DNA from: Intestinimonas massiliensis (ex Afouda et al. 2020)
Lineage (GTDB): Bacteria; Bacillota; Clostridia; Oscillospirales; Oscillospiraceae
Assembly (NCBI RefSeq): GCF_900626285.1
Contig: NZ_LR131148.1
Span: 1-64,000 of the forward strand
Reading direction: 5' to 3'
Length of the DNA: 64,000 nt
Below the pieces are notes generated by a model. That model was given only the letters and a program-made list of their open reading frames with translations, searched no databases and had not been told where the DNA came from. This document shows positions 33,107-41,889 of the stretch, in pieces; positions within the stretch are counted from its first letter, which is position 1; every line of letters begins with the position of its first letter. The position numbers and the translations under genes were made by a program.

Positions 33107-34150
33107 ATGAAGAGAAGTAAGCTGAGGGAAAACGGCGGCTTCACTCTGGTGGAGCTGATCGTGGTCATTGCCATCCTGGGCATTCTGGCCGGCGTGGGCG
33201 GCGTGGCCTACGCGGGGTATGTCCAGAAGGCAAACCAGGCTGTGGACGAGACGCTGTATAAGGATATTATTTATGCTGGAGCGCTGGGCAGTTACCAGGA
33301 TCCTGGCGTTACCGGTATTGTGACGGTTACCACCACTGGTTCCACCGCAGGCGGTGCAAATCCTGAGGTTATTGACCAGTGGATGACCGATGCTTTTGGT
33401 TCTGATTGGGAACATACTGTGAAGTACCGCACGGATGCGTATGCAAACAGTTCTGTTTATGGCACCATTAAGCTGCCGGGGCAAATCATTGAATTGACAG
33501 AAGAGCAGAAGCAGATGGTGCAGGACTACATCCAGTCCAATTTCTATGGGAACGAGGAAGAATTGCTTCAGTCGGTGGGAGATCTAACCGGTATGTTCAG
33601 CAGCTGGCTGGCCGGTGGCAATAGTTTGGCAGGTTTTATAGACGACTACGATGCATTTAAAAGCACATATGGTCTAACCGATGCTTCCACTCCGGAAGAA
33701 GTGGCGAATGCAGTAGTACTGTATGTGGCCTCCAAGGCGTCTGGAATGGATTCTAATGCGATTCTTAATGAAGTACAGAGAGGAAATATAGCAAACGTGA
33801 TGTCCGAATACGGTGAACTGCCGTCTGCTGCACTGATCTATGGTGTTATGACCGGATATGCCAACTCGAAGTATGCCAGTGAGAGCTTTAAAACGGAGTA
33901 TGCTAAAAAGCCGGAAAGCATCAGCGATGTCTTGACTTTGTTTGAAAAGATGAAAGATGACTCTGGCATGAACGAGTATATGAGCGGTACATCGGAAAAG
34001 AATGTTCTTTCTGATATGAATGGCTATTTAGGTGCTTTACAGCTAGTAAATGATAATGCTGATAAGTTTGATATTACAGACCCTAATGCGTTCAACAACG
34101 ATACAACTCTGGCGTTGCTTCAAGCCATCCTGGCAAACGGATCTAAGTAA
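33107..34150 (+). CDS. Large type IV pilin-like protein (347 aa)
   Basis: A prepilin N-terminus almost identical to that of the major pilin (G|FTLVELIVVIAILGILAGVGGVAYAGY, Glu5). It is followed by a very long globular region of about 300 residues, roughly three times the usual pilin size, mostly helical and not recognised. DNA for residues past about 50 is markedly more AT-rich than the rest of the pilus locus. It may be a second structural pilin or a tip adhesin. RBS GAGGAGG precedes the ATG. Confidence 0.82.
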   Translation: MKRSKLRENGGFTLVELIVVIAILGILAGVGGVAYAGYVQKANQAVDETLYKDIIYAGALGSYQDPGVTGIVTVTTTGSTAGGANPEVIDQWMTDAFGSDWEHTVKYRTDAYANSSVYGTIKLPGQIIELTEEQKQMVQDYIQSNFYGNEEELLQSVGDLTGMFSSWLAGGNSLAGFIDDYDAFKSTYGLTDASTPEEVANAVVLYVASKASGMDSNAILNEVQRGNIANVMSEYGELPSAALIYGVMTGYANSKYASESFKTEYAKKPESISDVLTLFEKMKDDSGMNEYMSGTSEKNVLSDMNGYLGALQLVNDNADKFDITDPNAFNNDTTLALLQAILANGSK

Positions 34151-34152
34151 AG

Positions 34153-34180
34153 ACAGATATGCCCCCTCCGAAATATCTGT
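34153..34180 (+). other. Hairpin after the large pilin gene
   Basis: ACAGATAT and ATATCTGT form a perfect 8-bp stem around a 12-base loop. CTCCG within the loop can instead pair with CGGAG just downstream (about 34181-34186). No T tract follows, so it is not a classic terminator. Confidence 0.35.
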
Positions 34181-34236
34181 TGCGGAGTGCTCATAGCAGC
34201 TATGATACCCTAGTAATTACTTTGGAGGAAGCATAG

Positions 34237-34923
34237 ATGGAAACCCTGCTGATGATCTTTAAAACCTATACGGTCCCAATACTCGCGGTCAGCTGCATTC
34301 CATTGGTGGGTGTGCTCCTTTGGCTCTTGCGGGACCGGCTTCAACTTACACTACGGCGCGTTGCTGTTTTATCGGTGGCTTTTGTCGCAACAGGATTTAT
34401 TTCAATCATCGTGTTTGGAGTCATCCATGATATCGCATATTTCCCGCGGTGGACATTTCAGCATCAGGGCTTGATTTTCTTTATGCCACTTTGGTTTCTG
34501 GTTGCAGCAAAGTGGCTAAAAAAGGATTGGCGAGATGTATTTGATGTGTTTGCGGTGGTCATGCCTTTTGTAGTGGCGGGGGTTCGGCTCTACTGCATTG
34601 CAAAAGGATGCTGTTATGGGTTGCCACTGTTTCACAGTGAGGTGTTACGCTGGCCTGTAAGGGAGATTACATGTATCCTGAACGTTGCAATAGGAATTAT
34701 CTTTTATCTTTGGATCAGAAAAGTCCGTATCCGTGGAACCATGCTTCCAACATATTTTATGCTCTACTCAGTTATCCGTTTTACTGAGGTCATGATGTGG
34801 GGCAACCGGTATCGGGACTATTTATTTGAGGATCGAGGGCTGGCATTATTTTCCTTTGTCTTGGGGCTGGGCCTCTACTGGGAGTTAAAGGACAGAGCAA
34901 AAAAAGCAACCGGCAGATTATAA
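34237..34923 (+). CDS. Lgt-like integral membrane protein (228 aa)
   Basis: A seven-helix membrane protein resembling prolipoprotein diacylglyceryl transferase. The segment GVRLYCIAKGCCYGLP aligns with the Lgt signature region and YSVIRFTEVMMWGNRY with its second conserved block. As I recall the true Lgt motif, an Asn follows the Arg by three; here that position is Cys (RLYC), as in a branch of Lgt-like proteins of unknown activity. It is smaller than Lgt, in AT-rich DNA, and 38 bases ahead of a large secreted protein, so it may process or modify that product. RBS GGAGGAAG. Confidence 0.65.
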   Translation: METLLMIFKTYTVPILAVSCIPLVGVLLWLLRDRLQLTLRRVAVLSVAFVATGFISIIVFGVIHDIAYFPRWTFQHQGLIFFMPLWFLVAAKWLKKDWRDVFDVFAVVMPFVVAGVRLYCIAKGCCYGLPLFHSEVLRWPVREITCILNVAIGIIFYLWIRKVRIRGTMLPTYFMLYSVIRFTEVMMWGNRYRDYLFEDRGLALFSFVLGLGLYWELKDRAKKATGRL

Positions 34924-34961
34924 AAAAAGATAGAAAAAATTTGGCAGAGGGGTGAATAGTT

Positions 34962-37900
34962 TTGCTGAAAAGTCTGTTGAAGCGTTATCTGTCGCTCACA
35001 TTGGCCTTATTAGTACCGCTTATGATACTGACGGTGGTAGCGTTTGCGGCCACCACGACGGGGAGTGGGAACGGAACAATTGCTGAGAATCTATTGGATT
35101 ATAGCTATACGTGGACCTTGGTTGGAGATGAAGGGCAGGCATTGTCTACCAAGTTGGATCCAGCCGGTGAGACTGACACTTGCACAGGTACGGTCACGTC
35201 TGCTCCGGCTGCTGCAGGCGGTAATGATGTAACAATGACGGCCAGGACATCCGCGTTTTACACAGAGGGGGAGGGCTGTGACGCTAAAAACTATTATGCG
35301 GCATCAATGACCTTAATTGTGACTATTAAAAACACTTCGAATTCTGCACTTAAACTTACTGCATTGTCAAATTCGGAGCCTTCTGCAATCATATCGGCGC
35401 ATCAGGGGGATGTGATTGGGGTTGGCGGAAGCTTTATAGTCAAAATCCAAGCAAACCGAACAGCAGAAGATAGTGAAACATCTTCTGCAATAACCAATGT
35501 ACTGACGATTAAAACTGAAGAAGTAAATGTGGCAGAGCTAACGGCTGTTCCCTCTATGTATGCTGGCTATACGTTTACAACAACAGATGGAGAAAAGATA
35601 GTAGTTGACAAAAATGCCAGCTCGGCAGTGACCAAAGAGTACAGTGTAATGACCGAAATAACTTTGGCGCTGACAGATGACCTGCCGGAAGGCTATGAGT
35701 TGTACGGCTGGCGGCTTTCAACGGGCGAAATTCTGAACGGAAACGTGTTGACGTTAAAAGGCCCAACAATTCTTTATCCGCTTATTTTGCCTGCTGGCCA
35801 GGAACTGACATCAAATACTTCAGGACATTTCCAAGTGGGAAGCACGTATTATCAGTATTGGGAAGACGCAATGCTTGCCGCGGATATGGGGACGGATAAA
35901 ATTGTAAAATTGGCACAAGATTATACTTTGCCAGGAACGCTTCTGGATAGTGCTGTAATCCCAGGCTATGGTGGGCAATATGTCAAGCCTACTGAGGACG
36001 GCGGTGTAAATTATATCGTTCCGATGGATGTTACACTGTTGATCCCATTTGATGAGGCCGGTACCTGCTATACCAAAACACCGGAAACGATATATGGTTC
36101 TCATCCAAGTCCCAGTCCGTATCGAACGCTGACAATGGCCGACGGCACCTCCATTACGGTAGAAGCTGACAGTGCGATCAGTGTCAGCGCCCAGGTTAGC
36201 TCTGTGGGACAGAACGCTGACTCTTGGAACGGAACGCCTGCCGGCCCCTATGGCAAAATTATGATGGAGGAGAACAGTAAGATTACGTTGGAATCCAACT
36301 CAAATCTGTACGCGTGGGGTTATATTGCGGGTGACGGTACAGTTGTGGCAACTCCCGGATCGACTGTCTATGAGTGTTTCCAAATCCGGAACTGGCGTGG
36401 AGGTAGCGCTACACTATCTATGGCTAGTGCGGAGCAAAGAGTTTTCCCTGTATCCCAGTATTATGTACAGAATGTTGAGGCAAAACTTCAGATGGAAGCA
36501 GGGTCTTCTGAAGTGGTATTTGCGGCTCCTAATATGTCGGGATCCTCGTGGCCTGCCAGTGCTACCTTTATTGGTGACGGTGGCATGTTCGATAACAGCG
36601 GTACAATTACAAAGCAATATATTCCTGAGACCGATCAACTGCAGATCGACGTGACGGGGGATATTTCCATTGCGCCCATTACGTTGGATTTGGGCGTGGC
36701 GACCTTGGCGTCTGGCGATTTTGTATTGCCTGTGAACAGTAATATTGTCATTCACCTGAAGAGCGGTACCGCTTCCATAAAGCAGGATCTGGCGCTTTTG
36801 CCGGGGGCGGAATTGAAAATTGACCAGGGGGCAGTTTTGAACATCGAAAAAGATAAAAATATCTTTGTATACGATCAAGATCAATGGGATCAAAATTATG
36901 CCACTGCAACAACAAAACTGGTCGTGGTGGGCTATTCTACTGTGAATGGCAGCACGACAAAAAGGACAGAGGCTGACCTTATAGATGTAACAGTGGATGT
37001 AAACGGGACAGTCATAGCAAATGGCGGTTTTTATACCACGGCAGGCGGCGCGAACATCATTAGCAGTGAGAATACCGGAAAGATCGTATTCAATAATGCG
37101 AGTACGAATGTGCTTACCTATCAGGCTACACAAAGTGGCACCAGCATGACATACCATGATATTCCGGTTACCTCCGCCGAGCTGCACAACGGGGAGCGGT
37201 ATGCTGGTACGGCATATGAATACACCGAGACCGCAGGGGCCACAGGCGGAACCGCCTATTCTTACTGCGCAGAGTGTGATAAGTGGTACACTGGCGCCCA
37301 TAGTCATGCAGCCCAAATCGTCAACGGCGCTAAAGCCGGCGCATACGAGACCCTGGCAGAGGCATTGACGCTCTATGACGCTGGTACCAAGTCTGAAAAT
37401 GCGGCGGATGACAAAGGCTTGCCCTACATCCAACTGCTGGCGGATTCCACCGAGCCCGGATTTGCCATCGACAAAGACTTGTACCTGGACCTGAACGGCC
37501 ACACGGTTACCCTGACCAGTGAGCTGACCATCAACGAGGGCGCCACCCTCTACGGTATGGACAGTACCACGGATGGATATGAGTACGGCGAAACTTATGG
37601 CAGGATCAAGGGCTATGTGAGCGGCAAGGTGGCGGTGGCCCATGAGACTTACCGGCTTGCCGGCGGCAAAGTCCGCCGCTATGTGTCCTACCAGAATGAA
37701 AATGAGCTGTCCTTCCACCGGTACAACATGTCGGTGACCAGCTACGAGTTCCACTTCCGGGCCAACGGTCAGTGCGACATGGACTTTGGTGCCACCTTCC
37801 GGGGCAGCTCCACTGTGGTGCAGCTGCTGAAGGATATGGGCTTTAAGGTGGTAGAAAGTAATATAGTTCGACCGGGCTGGTGGAGCGAGCAGTATCCTAA

Positions 37901-38207
37901 TAGATCTGCAAGCCAGGAGATCGGGGAATATCCGGACCGCAGTGAGGAGAACCCGTACATTCTGCGCGGTACCCTCATCAATATCGGCGCAGATCAGCCT
38001 TCGGAATTCACCAAGTATTACGACATCTATGCCCTGCTGAAGTTCCAGGATAATACGGTAGTTGAGAGCGTGCCCAGAAATCTGAACTACCTGTGGGCGC
38101 TGAAACAGTATTACAACAGTAGTGATGCTACTGAGGACGAGAAAGCGGTCATTGACGCCTTCCTGGAGAAAAACGGCCTTCAGACCGCCTGGAATTCTAT
38201 CAACTGA
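34962..38207 (+). CDS. Large secreted protein of unknown function (1081 aa)
   Basis: An exported protein: basic N-terminus, hydrophobic segment and a VAFA cleavage site near residue 29. The body is Thr/Ser/Gly/Asn-rich and beta-strand-rich with repetitive strand patterns, like adhesins or beta-helix proteins. No LPXTG, SLH or other anchor is seen. A short cysteine segment (YCAECDKWYTGAH) lies at about residue 768. The first two-thirds of the gene are AT-rich; the last third, from about 37150, returns to local GC content. Starts at TTG behind GAGGGG. It lies between the pilus locus and the peptide/glycan locus and may be a pilus-associated or surface adhesin. Confidence 0.75.
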   Translation: MLKSLLKRYLSLTLALLVPLMILTVVAFAATTTGSGNGTIAENLLDYSYTWTLVGDEGQALSTKLDPAGETDTCTGTVTSAPAAAGGNDVTMTARTSAFYTEGEGCDAKNYYAASMTLIVTIKNTSNSALKLTALSNSEPSAIISAHQGDVIGVGGSFIVKIQANRTAEDSETSSAITNVLTIKTEEVNVAELTAVPSMYAGYTFTTTDGEKIVVDKNASSAVTKEYSVMTEITLALTDDLPEGYELYGWRLSTGEILNGNVLTLKGPTILYPLILPAGQELTSNTSGHFQVGSTYYQYWEDAMLAADMGTDKIVKLAQDYTLPGTLLDSAVIPGYGGQYVKPTEDGGVNYIVPMDVTLLIPFDEAGTCYTKTPETIYGSHPSPSPYRTLTMADGTSITVEADSAISVSAQVSSVGQNADSWNGTPAGPYGKIMMEENSKITLESNSNLYAWGYIAGDGTVVATPGSTVYECFQIRNWRGGSATLSMASAEQRVFPVSQYYVQNVEAKLQMEAGSSEVVFAAPNMSGSSWPASATFIGDGGMFDNSGTITKQYIPETDQLQIDVTGDISIAPITLDLGVATLASGDFVLPVNSNIVIHLKSGTASIKQDLALLPGAELKIDQGAVLNIEKDKNIFVYDQDQWDQNYATATTKLVVVGYSTVNGSTTKRTEADLIDVTVDVNGTVIANGGFYTTAGGANIISSENTGKIVFNNASTNVLTYQATQSGTSMTYHDIPVTSAELHNGERYAGTAYEYTETAGATGGTAYSYCAECDKWYTGAHSHAAQIVNGAKAGAYETLAEALTLYDAGTKSENAADDKGLPYIQLLADSTEPGFAIDKDLYLDLNGHTVTLTSELTINEGATLYGMDSTTDGYEYGETYGRIKGYVSGKVAVAHETYRLAGGKVRRYVSYQNENELSFHRYNMSVTSYEFHFRANGQCDMDFGATFRGSSTVVQLLKDMGFKVVESNIVRPGWWSEQYPNRSASQEIGEYPDRSEENPYILRGTLINIGADQPSEFTKYYDIYALLKFQDNTVVESVPRNLNYLWALKQYYNSSDATEDEKAVIDAFLEKNGLQTAWNSIN

Positions 38208-38221
38208 GTGGGGGGAGAGAC

Positions 38222-38404
38222 ATGAAACAAGAAACTTATATTGCCCCCACTGCGGAGTGGATCCTGCTTGCCCCGGCGGAGGACCTGATGCTGGGCGAAA
38301 CCAGCAAGGAGGATTCCTTTGCCATGAGCGGCTGGGATGACGGCAAGACCTTCGGTGACAGCGTCATCACCGGCGGCGGCGGATGGGGCGAGGACGGCAC
38401 ATAA
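38222..38404 (+). CDS. Small peptide, candidate RiPP-type precursor (60 aa)
   Basis: An acidic 60-residue peptide. The first third (KQETYIAPTAEWILLAPAEDLM) has the YxxPxxE...D look of leader regions in small clostridial peptides. The remainder is rich in Gly, Asp, Ser and Thr and ends GGGGWGEDGT. It has no signal peptide. The stop overlaps the start of the HPr-kinase-like gene by one base, so the two are coupled. With PqqD, an S26 peptidase and an ABC exporter downstream, a modified peptide precursor is a reasonable guess, not a proof. RBS GGGGGGAGAG. Confidence 0.65.
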   Translation: MKQETYIAPTAEWILLAPAEDLMLGETSKEDSFAMSGWDDGKTFGDSVITGGGGWGEDGT

Positions 38405-39099
38405 TGCGCTGCTCCATCGCCGGGCTGGACGTGGAGCTGGCATGCGGTGGTCGGACGAAAGCGCAGGCGGAGGCCTATCTGGCCTCCGCCTGCGCCCAAC
38501 CGGCCCAGATCACCATCTCCGTGGACGCAAAAGCCGCCCTCCAACGCAGGCCGGAGCTGCAGAGCGAGGACCTGGCGGAGTATCTGCTCACAGGGGACAA
38601 GTTTGCCCTGGCCCTGCTGGAGCACGAGGGATTTATGCTCCATGCCTCCGCCGTCTGTTACAGGGGACAGGCAGTGTGCTTTTCCGCCCCGCCGGGGGTG
38701 GGAAAGTCCACCCACACGGAAAAATGGCGCCGCCTGTTCGGGGCGGAGATTCTCAATGACGACAAACCGGCCCTGCGCCGCCTGGACGGGCGGTGGATGG
38801 CCTACGGCACCCCCTGGTCGGGGAGCCGGGACCTGAGCCGGAATGCCGGGGCGCCCCTGGGGGCGGTGTGCTTCCTGTTCCGGGGCGAGAGAAATACGAT
38901 GGAACCCATTGCGCCCGACCGGGCATTGCCTCTGCTGATGAGCCAGACCCTGTTTCAGCTGTGGCGGGAGCATATGGAGCTGCTGCTGCCCCTGGCGGAC
39001 AATCTGCTGCGCCGGGTGCCGATGTGGAAGCTGACCTGCGACCAGTCGGACGAGGGGGCGGAGCTGGCCCGGCGGACCCTGTTCCCGGAGGAAAAGTGA
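38404..39099 (+). CDS. HPr kinase-like protein (231 aa)
   Basis: A P-loop kinase related to the C-terminal domain of HPr kinase/phosphorylase. FMLHASAVCYRGQAVCFSAPPGVGKSTH (78-104) contains the lid strand and Walker A; LNDDKPAL (117-124) supplies the acidic pair; YGTPWSGS (134-141) matches the conserved loop. It is not the true HprK, which is larger and acts on HPr. As I recall, relatives in some lasso-peptide clusters phosphorylate the precursor peptide. The gene directly follows a 60-residue peptide and precedes a nucleotidyltransferase, the same neighbours as in those clusters. Its real substrate is unknown. Confidence 0.82.
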   Translation: MRCSIAGLDVELACGGRTKAQAEAYLASACAQPAQITISVDAKAALQRRPELQSEDLAEYLLTGDKFALALLEHEGFMLHASAVCYRGQAVCFSAPPGVGKSTHTEKWRRLFGAEILNDDKPALRRLDGRWMAYGTPWSGSRDLSRNAGAPLGAVCFLFRGERNTMEPIAPDRALPLLMSQTLFQLWREHMELLLPLADNLLRRVPMWKLTCDQSDEGAELARRTLFPEEK

Positions 39100-39112
39100 C
39101 AGAAGGAGAACC

Positions 39113-40267
39113 ATGGACGACATGAATCTGACGGCTCGCCGGCAGCTGATCCGGCTGCTGCGGGCCGGCCTCCGGGGGGAGGACTGCGCTCCGCCGGAAA
39201 ACTGTCCCTGGGACGGCGTGCTGGGACTGGCGGAGGAGCAGCGGGTGGAAAACCTGCTGTGGTATGCCCTCCGAAACAACAAAAATCTGCCCCGCTCCGT
39301 GGCGGGGCGGCTGGAGCTGGCCCACAACCGGGCGGTCTTTGCCGCTGTCCAGATCGACGCCTGGCTGGCGCGGATCGGGGAGAGCCTGTCCCGCCGGGGC
39401 GTGGCCCATGTGCCTCTGCGGGGAGCGGTCCTCCGGGACAGCTATCCCGCTCGGGACATGCGCCCTATGGCTGACCTGGACTACCTGGTGCGCACCGGGG
39501 ACTATCCCGTCATTCGGCAAGCCATGGAGGAACTGGGCGGGAAACACATCCATACCGACGGAGGCCACTTCACCTTCGTGGTGCCGCCCGGGCTGCATGT
39601 GGAATTCCACCCCAATCTGGTCTATGTGATGTCGCCGGCGGGCACTCAGATCAACCCCGGCTGGCAGTATGTCCGGGACGGACGGCTGACGGCGGAGGGG
39701 AGCTATCTCAACCATATCTGTCATCTGGCCAGCGACCTGACCCGCGGGGGTGCGGGGGTGCGGGCGGCGATGGACGACTGGATCTTCCGGCACGGCCCGG
39801 CGGACAAGCCGGACTGGGAGCTGGTGGACCGGCGGCTGGAGCAGTTCGGCCTGCTGGCCTTTGCCCGCAATCTGGAAGGATTGGCGGACTGGTGGTTCGG
39901 GGATGGCCGGGAGGCGGAGACGCCGGCGGATCTGGGGGAATATCTCCTGGACAGCGGCGCCCACGGTACAGTGAGGCAGGCGGTGCTGGTGGAAAGCGCT
40001 TGCTGGGGAGGCGTCGGCAGCGTACTGCGCCGGATCTTTTACCCCATGGAGGAGATGCGGGGCCGGTACCCCTGGCTGAAAGAGCGGCCCTGGCTGCTGC
40101 CGGCGGCCTGGATATTGCGGGGCGCCCATACGGTGCGCACCCATGGCCCCCAGGTCCGGAGCTGGTTCCGCAGCAGCCGGGAAACGGATGAGACGGAGCG
40201 CCGAGCCTTCCGGCGGAGGCTGGAGCGGTTTGGCCTGCTCCTTCCGGATAAGACCGGCCGCCGGTAA
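39113..40267 (+). CDS. Nucleotidyltransferase family protein, NTP_transf_5 type (384 aa)
   Basis: A member of the uncharacterised nucleotidyltransferase family (PF14907 type). The core is visible at about residues 95-165: VPLRGAVLRDSYPARDMRPMADLDYLV, whose paired aspartates (DLD) are the expected metal ligands, preceded by a helical domain and followed by HVEFHPNLV. The C-terminal half is helical with many Trp and Arg. Such proteins accompany HPr-kinase-like and PqqD genes in peptide-modification clusters and polysaccharide loci; the target is unknown. Good RBS (AGAAGGAGAA). Confidence 0.8.
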   Translation: MDDMNLTARRQLIRLLRAGLRGEDCAPPENCPWDGVLGLAEEQRVENLLWYALRNNKNLPRSVAGRLELAHNRAVFAAVQIDAWLARIGESLSRRGVAHVPLRGAVLRDSYPARDMRPMADLDYLVRTGDYPVIRQAMEELGGKHIHTDGGHFTFVVPPGLHVEFHPNLVYVMSPAGTQINPGWQYVRDGRLTAEGSYLNHICHLASDLTRGGAGVRAAMDDWIFRHGPADKPDWELVDRRLEQFGLLAFARNLEGLADWWFGDGREAETPADLGEYLLDSGAHGTVRQAVLVESACWGGVGSVLRRIFYPMEEMRGRYPWLKERPWLLPAAWILRGAHTVRTHGPQVRSWFRSSRETDETERRAFRRRLERFGLLLPDKTGRR

Positions 40268-40303
40268 GATCAGGACACACGACAAGAGGAGAACCTGGAA
40301 ACG

Positions 40304-41095
40304 ATGAAGGAACAGGAGACAAAGTCCGGAGAAGTGTTAGGCGTAGACCTGTGGAAGCTGCTGCTTGCCTGTCTGCGCCGGTGGCCGGTGATCTTGATCA
40401 GCGGCGTGGTATGCGCGGTGTGCTTTTATGTCTACACCGTGTGCTGCATCACACCCATGTATCGGGCCAGCGTGATGGTCTACGTCAACAACATCAAGAG
40501 CAACCAGCAGGTGGATTACATCAGCGCCTCCAACCTGGCCACTGCCCAGCAGCTGGTCAATACCTATGTGAATATCATCCGCAGCGACACCGTACTGGAG
40601 AAGGTGGTGGAGAGCGCGGGACTGGAGTACACGGCGGATCAGATCCGCTCCATGATGACCGCCTCCCAGGTGGAGGAGACCGAACTGTTTGAGGTGTATA
40701 TCCTCACCCCGGACCCGGAGCTCTCCGCCCGGATCGCCAACGCGGTGGCAGAGGTGGCGCCCAACGAGATCGCCAACTTCGTGGAGGGCAGCTCCACCAA
40801 GATCATCGACTACGCCAAGGTGCCTGAACAGCGGTATTCCCCCAGCTACCGGAACAATACCTTTCTGGGCGGGATCCTGGGCTGTCTCCTGGCGGCTCTG
40901 TACATCGCCGTGCGCACCCTGACCGACGTGCGGCTCACCAGCGGGGACGATCTGGCCCAGCTGTTCGACTATCCTCTGCTGGGGCAGATCCCCAGTTTTG
41001 AGCGTACCGGCAGGACCCGGGGCGGCGGCTACGCCGTATATGATGACGGCGCACCTCCCCAGGCGGGAGCCGGAAAGGAGGATGGGCAGGCGTGA
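40304..41095 (+). CDS. Capsule chain-length regulator, Wzz/CpsC type (263 aa)
   Basis: A membrane adaptor that sets polysaccharide chain length and activates the partner tyrosine kinase. Two membrane helices (about 30-50 and 183-202) flank an extracellular domain with the Wzz signature PMYRASVMVYVNN and coiled segments. The cytoplasmic C-terminal tail carries the CpsD-activating region. The stop overlaps the cpsD GTG by 4 bases. Together with the next two genes it forms the CpsCDB phosphoregulatory unit. Confidence 0.9.
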   Translation: MKEQETKSGEVLGVDLWKLLLACLRRWPVILISGVVCAVCFYVYTVCCITPMYRASVMVYVNNIKSNQQVDYISASNLATAQQLVNTYVNIIRSDTVLEKVVESAGLEYTADQIRSMMTASQVEETELFEVYILTPDPELSARIANAVAEVAPNEIANFVEGSSTKIIDYAKVPEQRYSPSYRNNTFLGGILGCLLAALYIAVRTLTDVRLTSGDDLAQLFDYPLLGQIPSFERTGRTRGGGYAVYDDGAPPQAGAGKEDGQA

Positions 41096-41889
41096 GAGGG
41101 TTTGGAATAAAAAAGAGCAAGCTGCAGACCGACGCCATGCAGATCCAGAACGAACGCAGGCACATTCTGGGTCCCGGCAGCGATTTCTTCATGCGGGAGG
41201 CTTATAAGACCCTGCGCACCAATGTGACCTTTTCCCTGGCGGACGAGGAAGGGTGCAAGGTGATTATCATTACCTCCGCCATGAAATCGGAAGGGAAGAG
41301 CATCACAGCCGTGAATCTGGCCATCTCCTACGCGGAGATGAACCGCCGGGTGCTGCTGGTGGACTGCGATCTGCGCCGGCCCAAGCTTGCCCGTCTGCTC
41401 AACATCCAGGCCCACGTGGGCCTGAGCAACATCCTGGTTGACCCGGAACTGCGCGGCCAGGCCATCCTGACGGGGGAAAACCCCAATCTCCACTTCCTCC
41501 TGGCGGGGGATGTGCCGCCCAACCCGTCGGAGCTGCTGGCGTCGGCCCGGTTCAAGCGGCTGCTGGAGGAGCTGCGGGGTTCCTACGACTATATTCTGCT
41601 GGACACCTCTCCGGTGAACATGGTGACCGACGCCTGCGTGCTGGTGCCGGAGAGCCACGGCGTGCTTTTTGTGGTGCGCGCCGGCATCACCGACCGGAAC
41701 GCCGTCAGGCACGCGGTGGAGCAGCTGGAATACTCCAAGGCCAAGCTCCTGGGCTTTGTGCTCAACGGCGCGGAGCCGGAAAAGAGCGGATACGGATACG
41801 GCAAGTACCGCCTGGGCGGATACAAACGGTATGGTTACGACGAAGAGTACCGGGGCTATGAGAGCCATTCCAGGAAAAGTAGGTCATGA
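41092..41889 (+). CDS. Bacterial tyrosine kinase, CpsD/YwqD type (265 aa)
   Basis: An autophosphorylating BY-kinase controlling capsule or exopolysaccharide output. Motifs: EAYKTLRTNVTFS, Walker A TSAMKSEGKS, Walker A' VLLVDCDLRRP, Walker B YILLDTSPV. The C-terminus (about 225-260) holds a cluster of tyrosines (YGYGKYRLGGYKRYGYDEEY) that are the usual phosphorylation sites. GTG start. The dephosphorylating enzyme is the next gene (ATGA overlap). Confidence 0.92.
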   Translation: MRGFGIKKSKLQTDAMQIQNERRHILGPGSDFFMREAYKTLRTNVTFSLADEEGCKVIIITSAMKSEGKSITAVNLAISYAEMNRRVLLVDCDLRRPKLARLLNIQAHVGLSNILVDPELRGQAILTGENPNLHFLLAGDVPPNPSELLASARFKRLLEELRGSYDYILLDTSPVNMVTDACVLVPESHGVLFVVRAGITDRNAVRHAVEQLEYSKAKLLGFVLNGAEPEKSGYGYGKYRLGGYKRYGYDEEYRGYESHSRKSRS

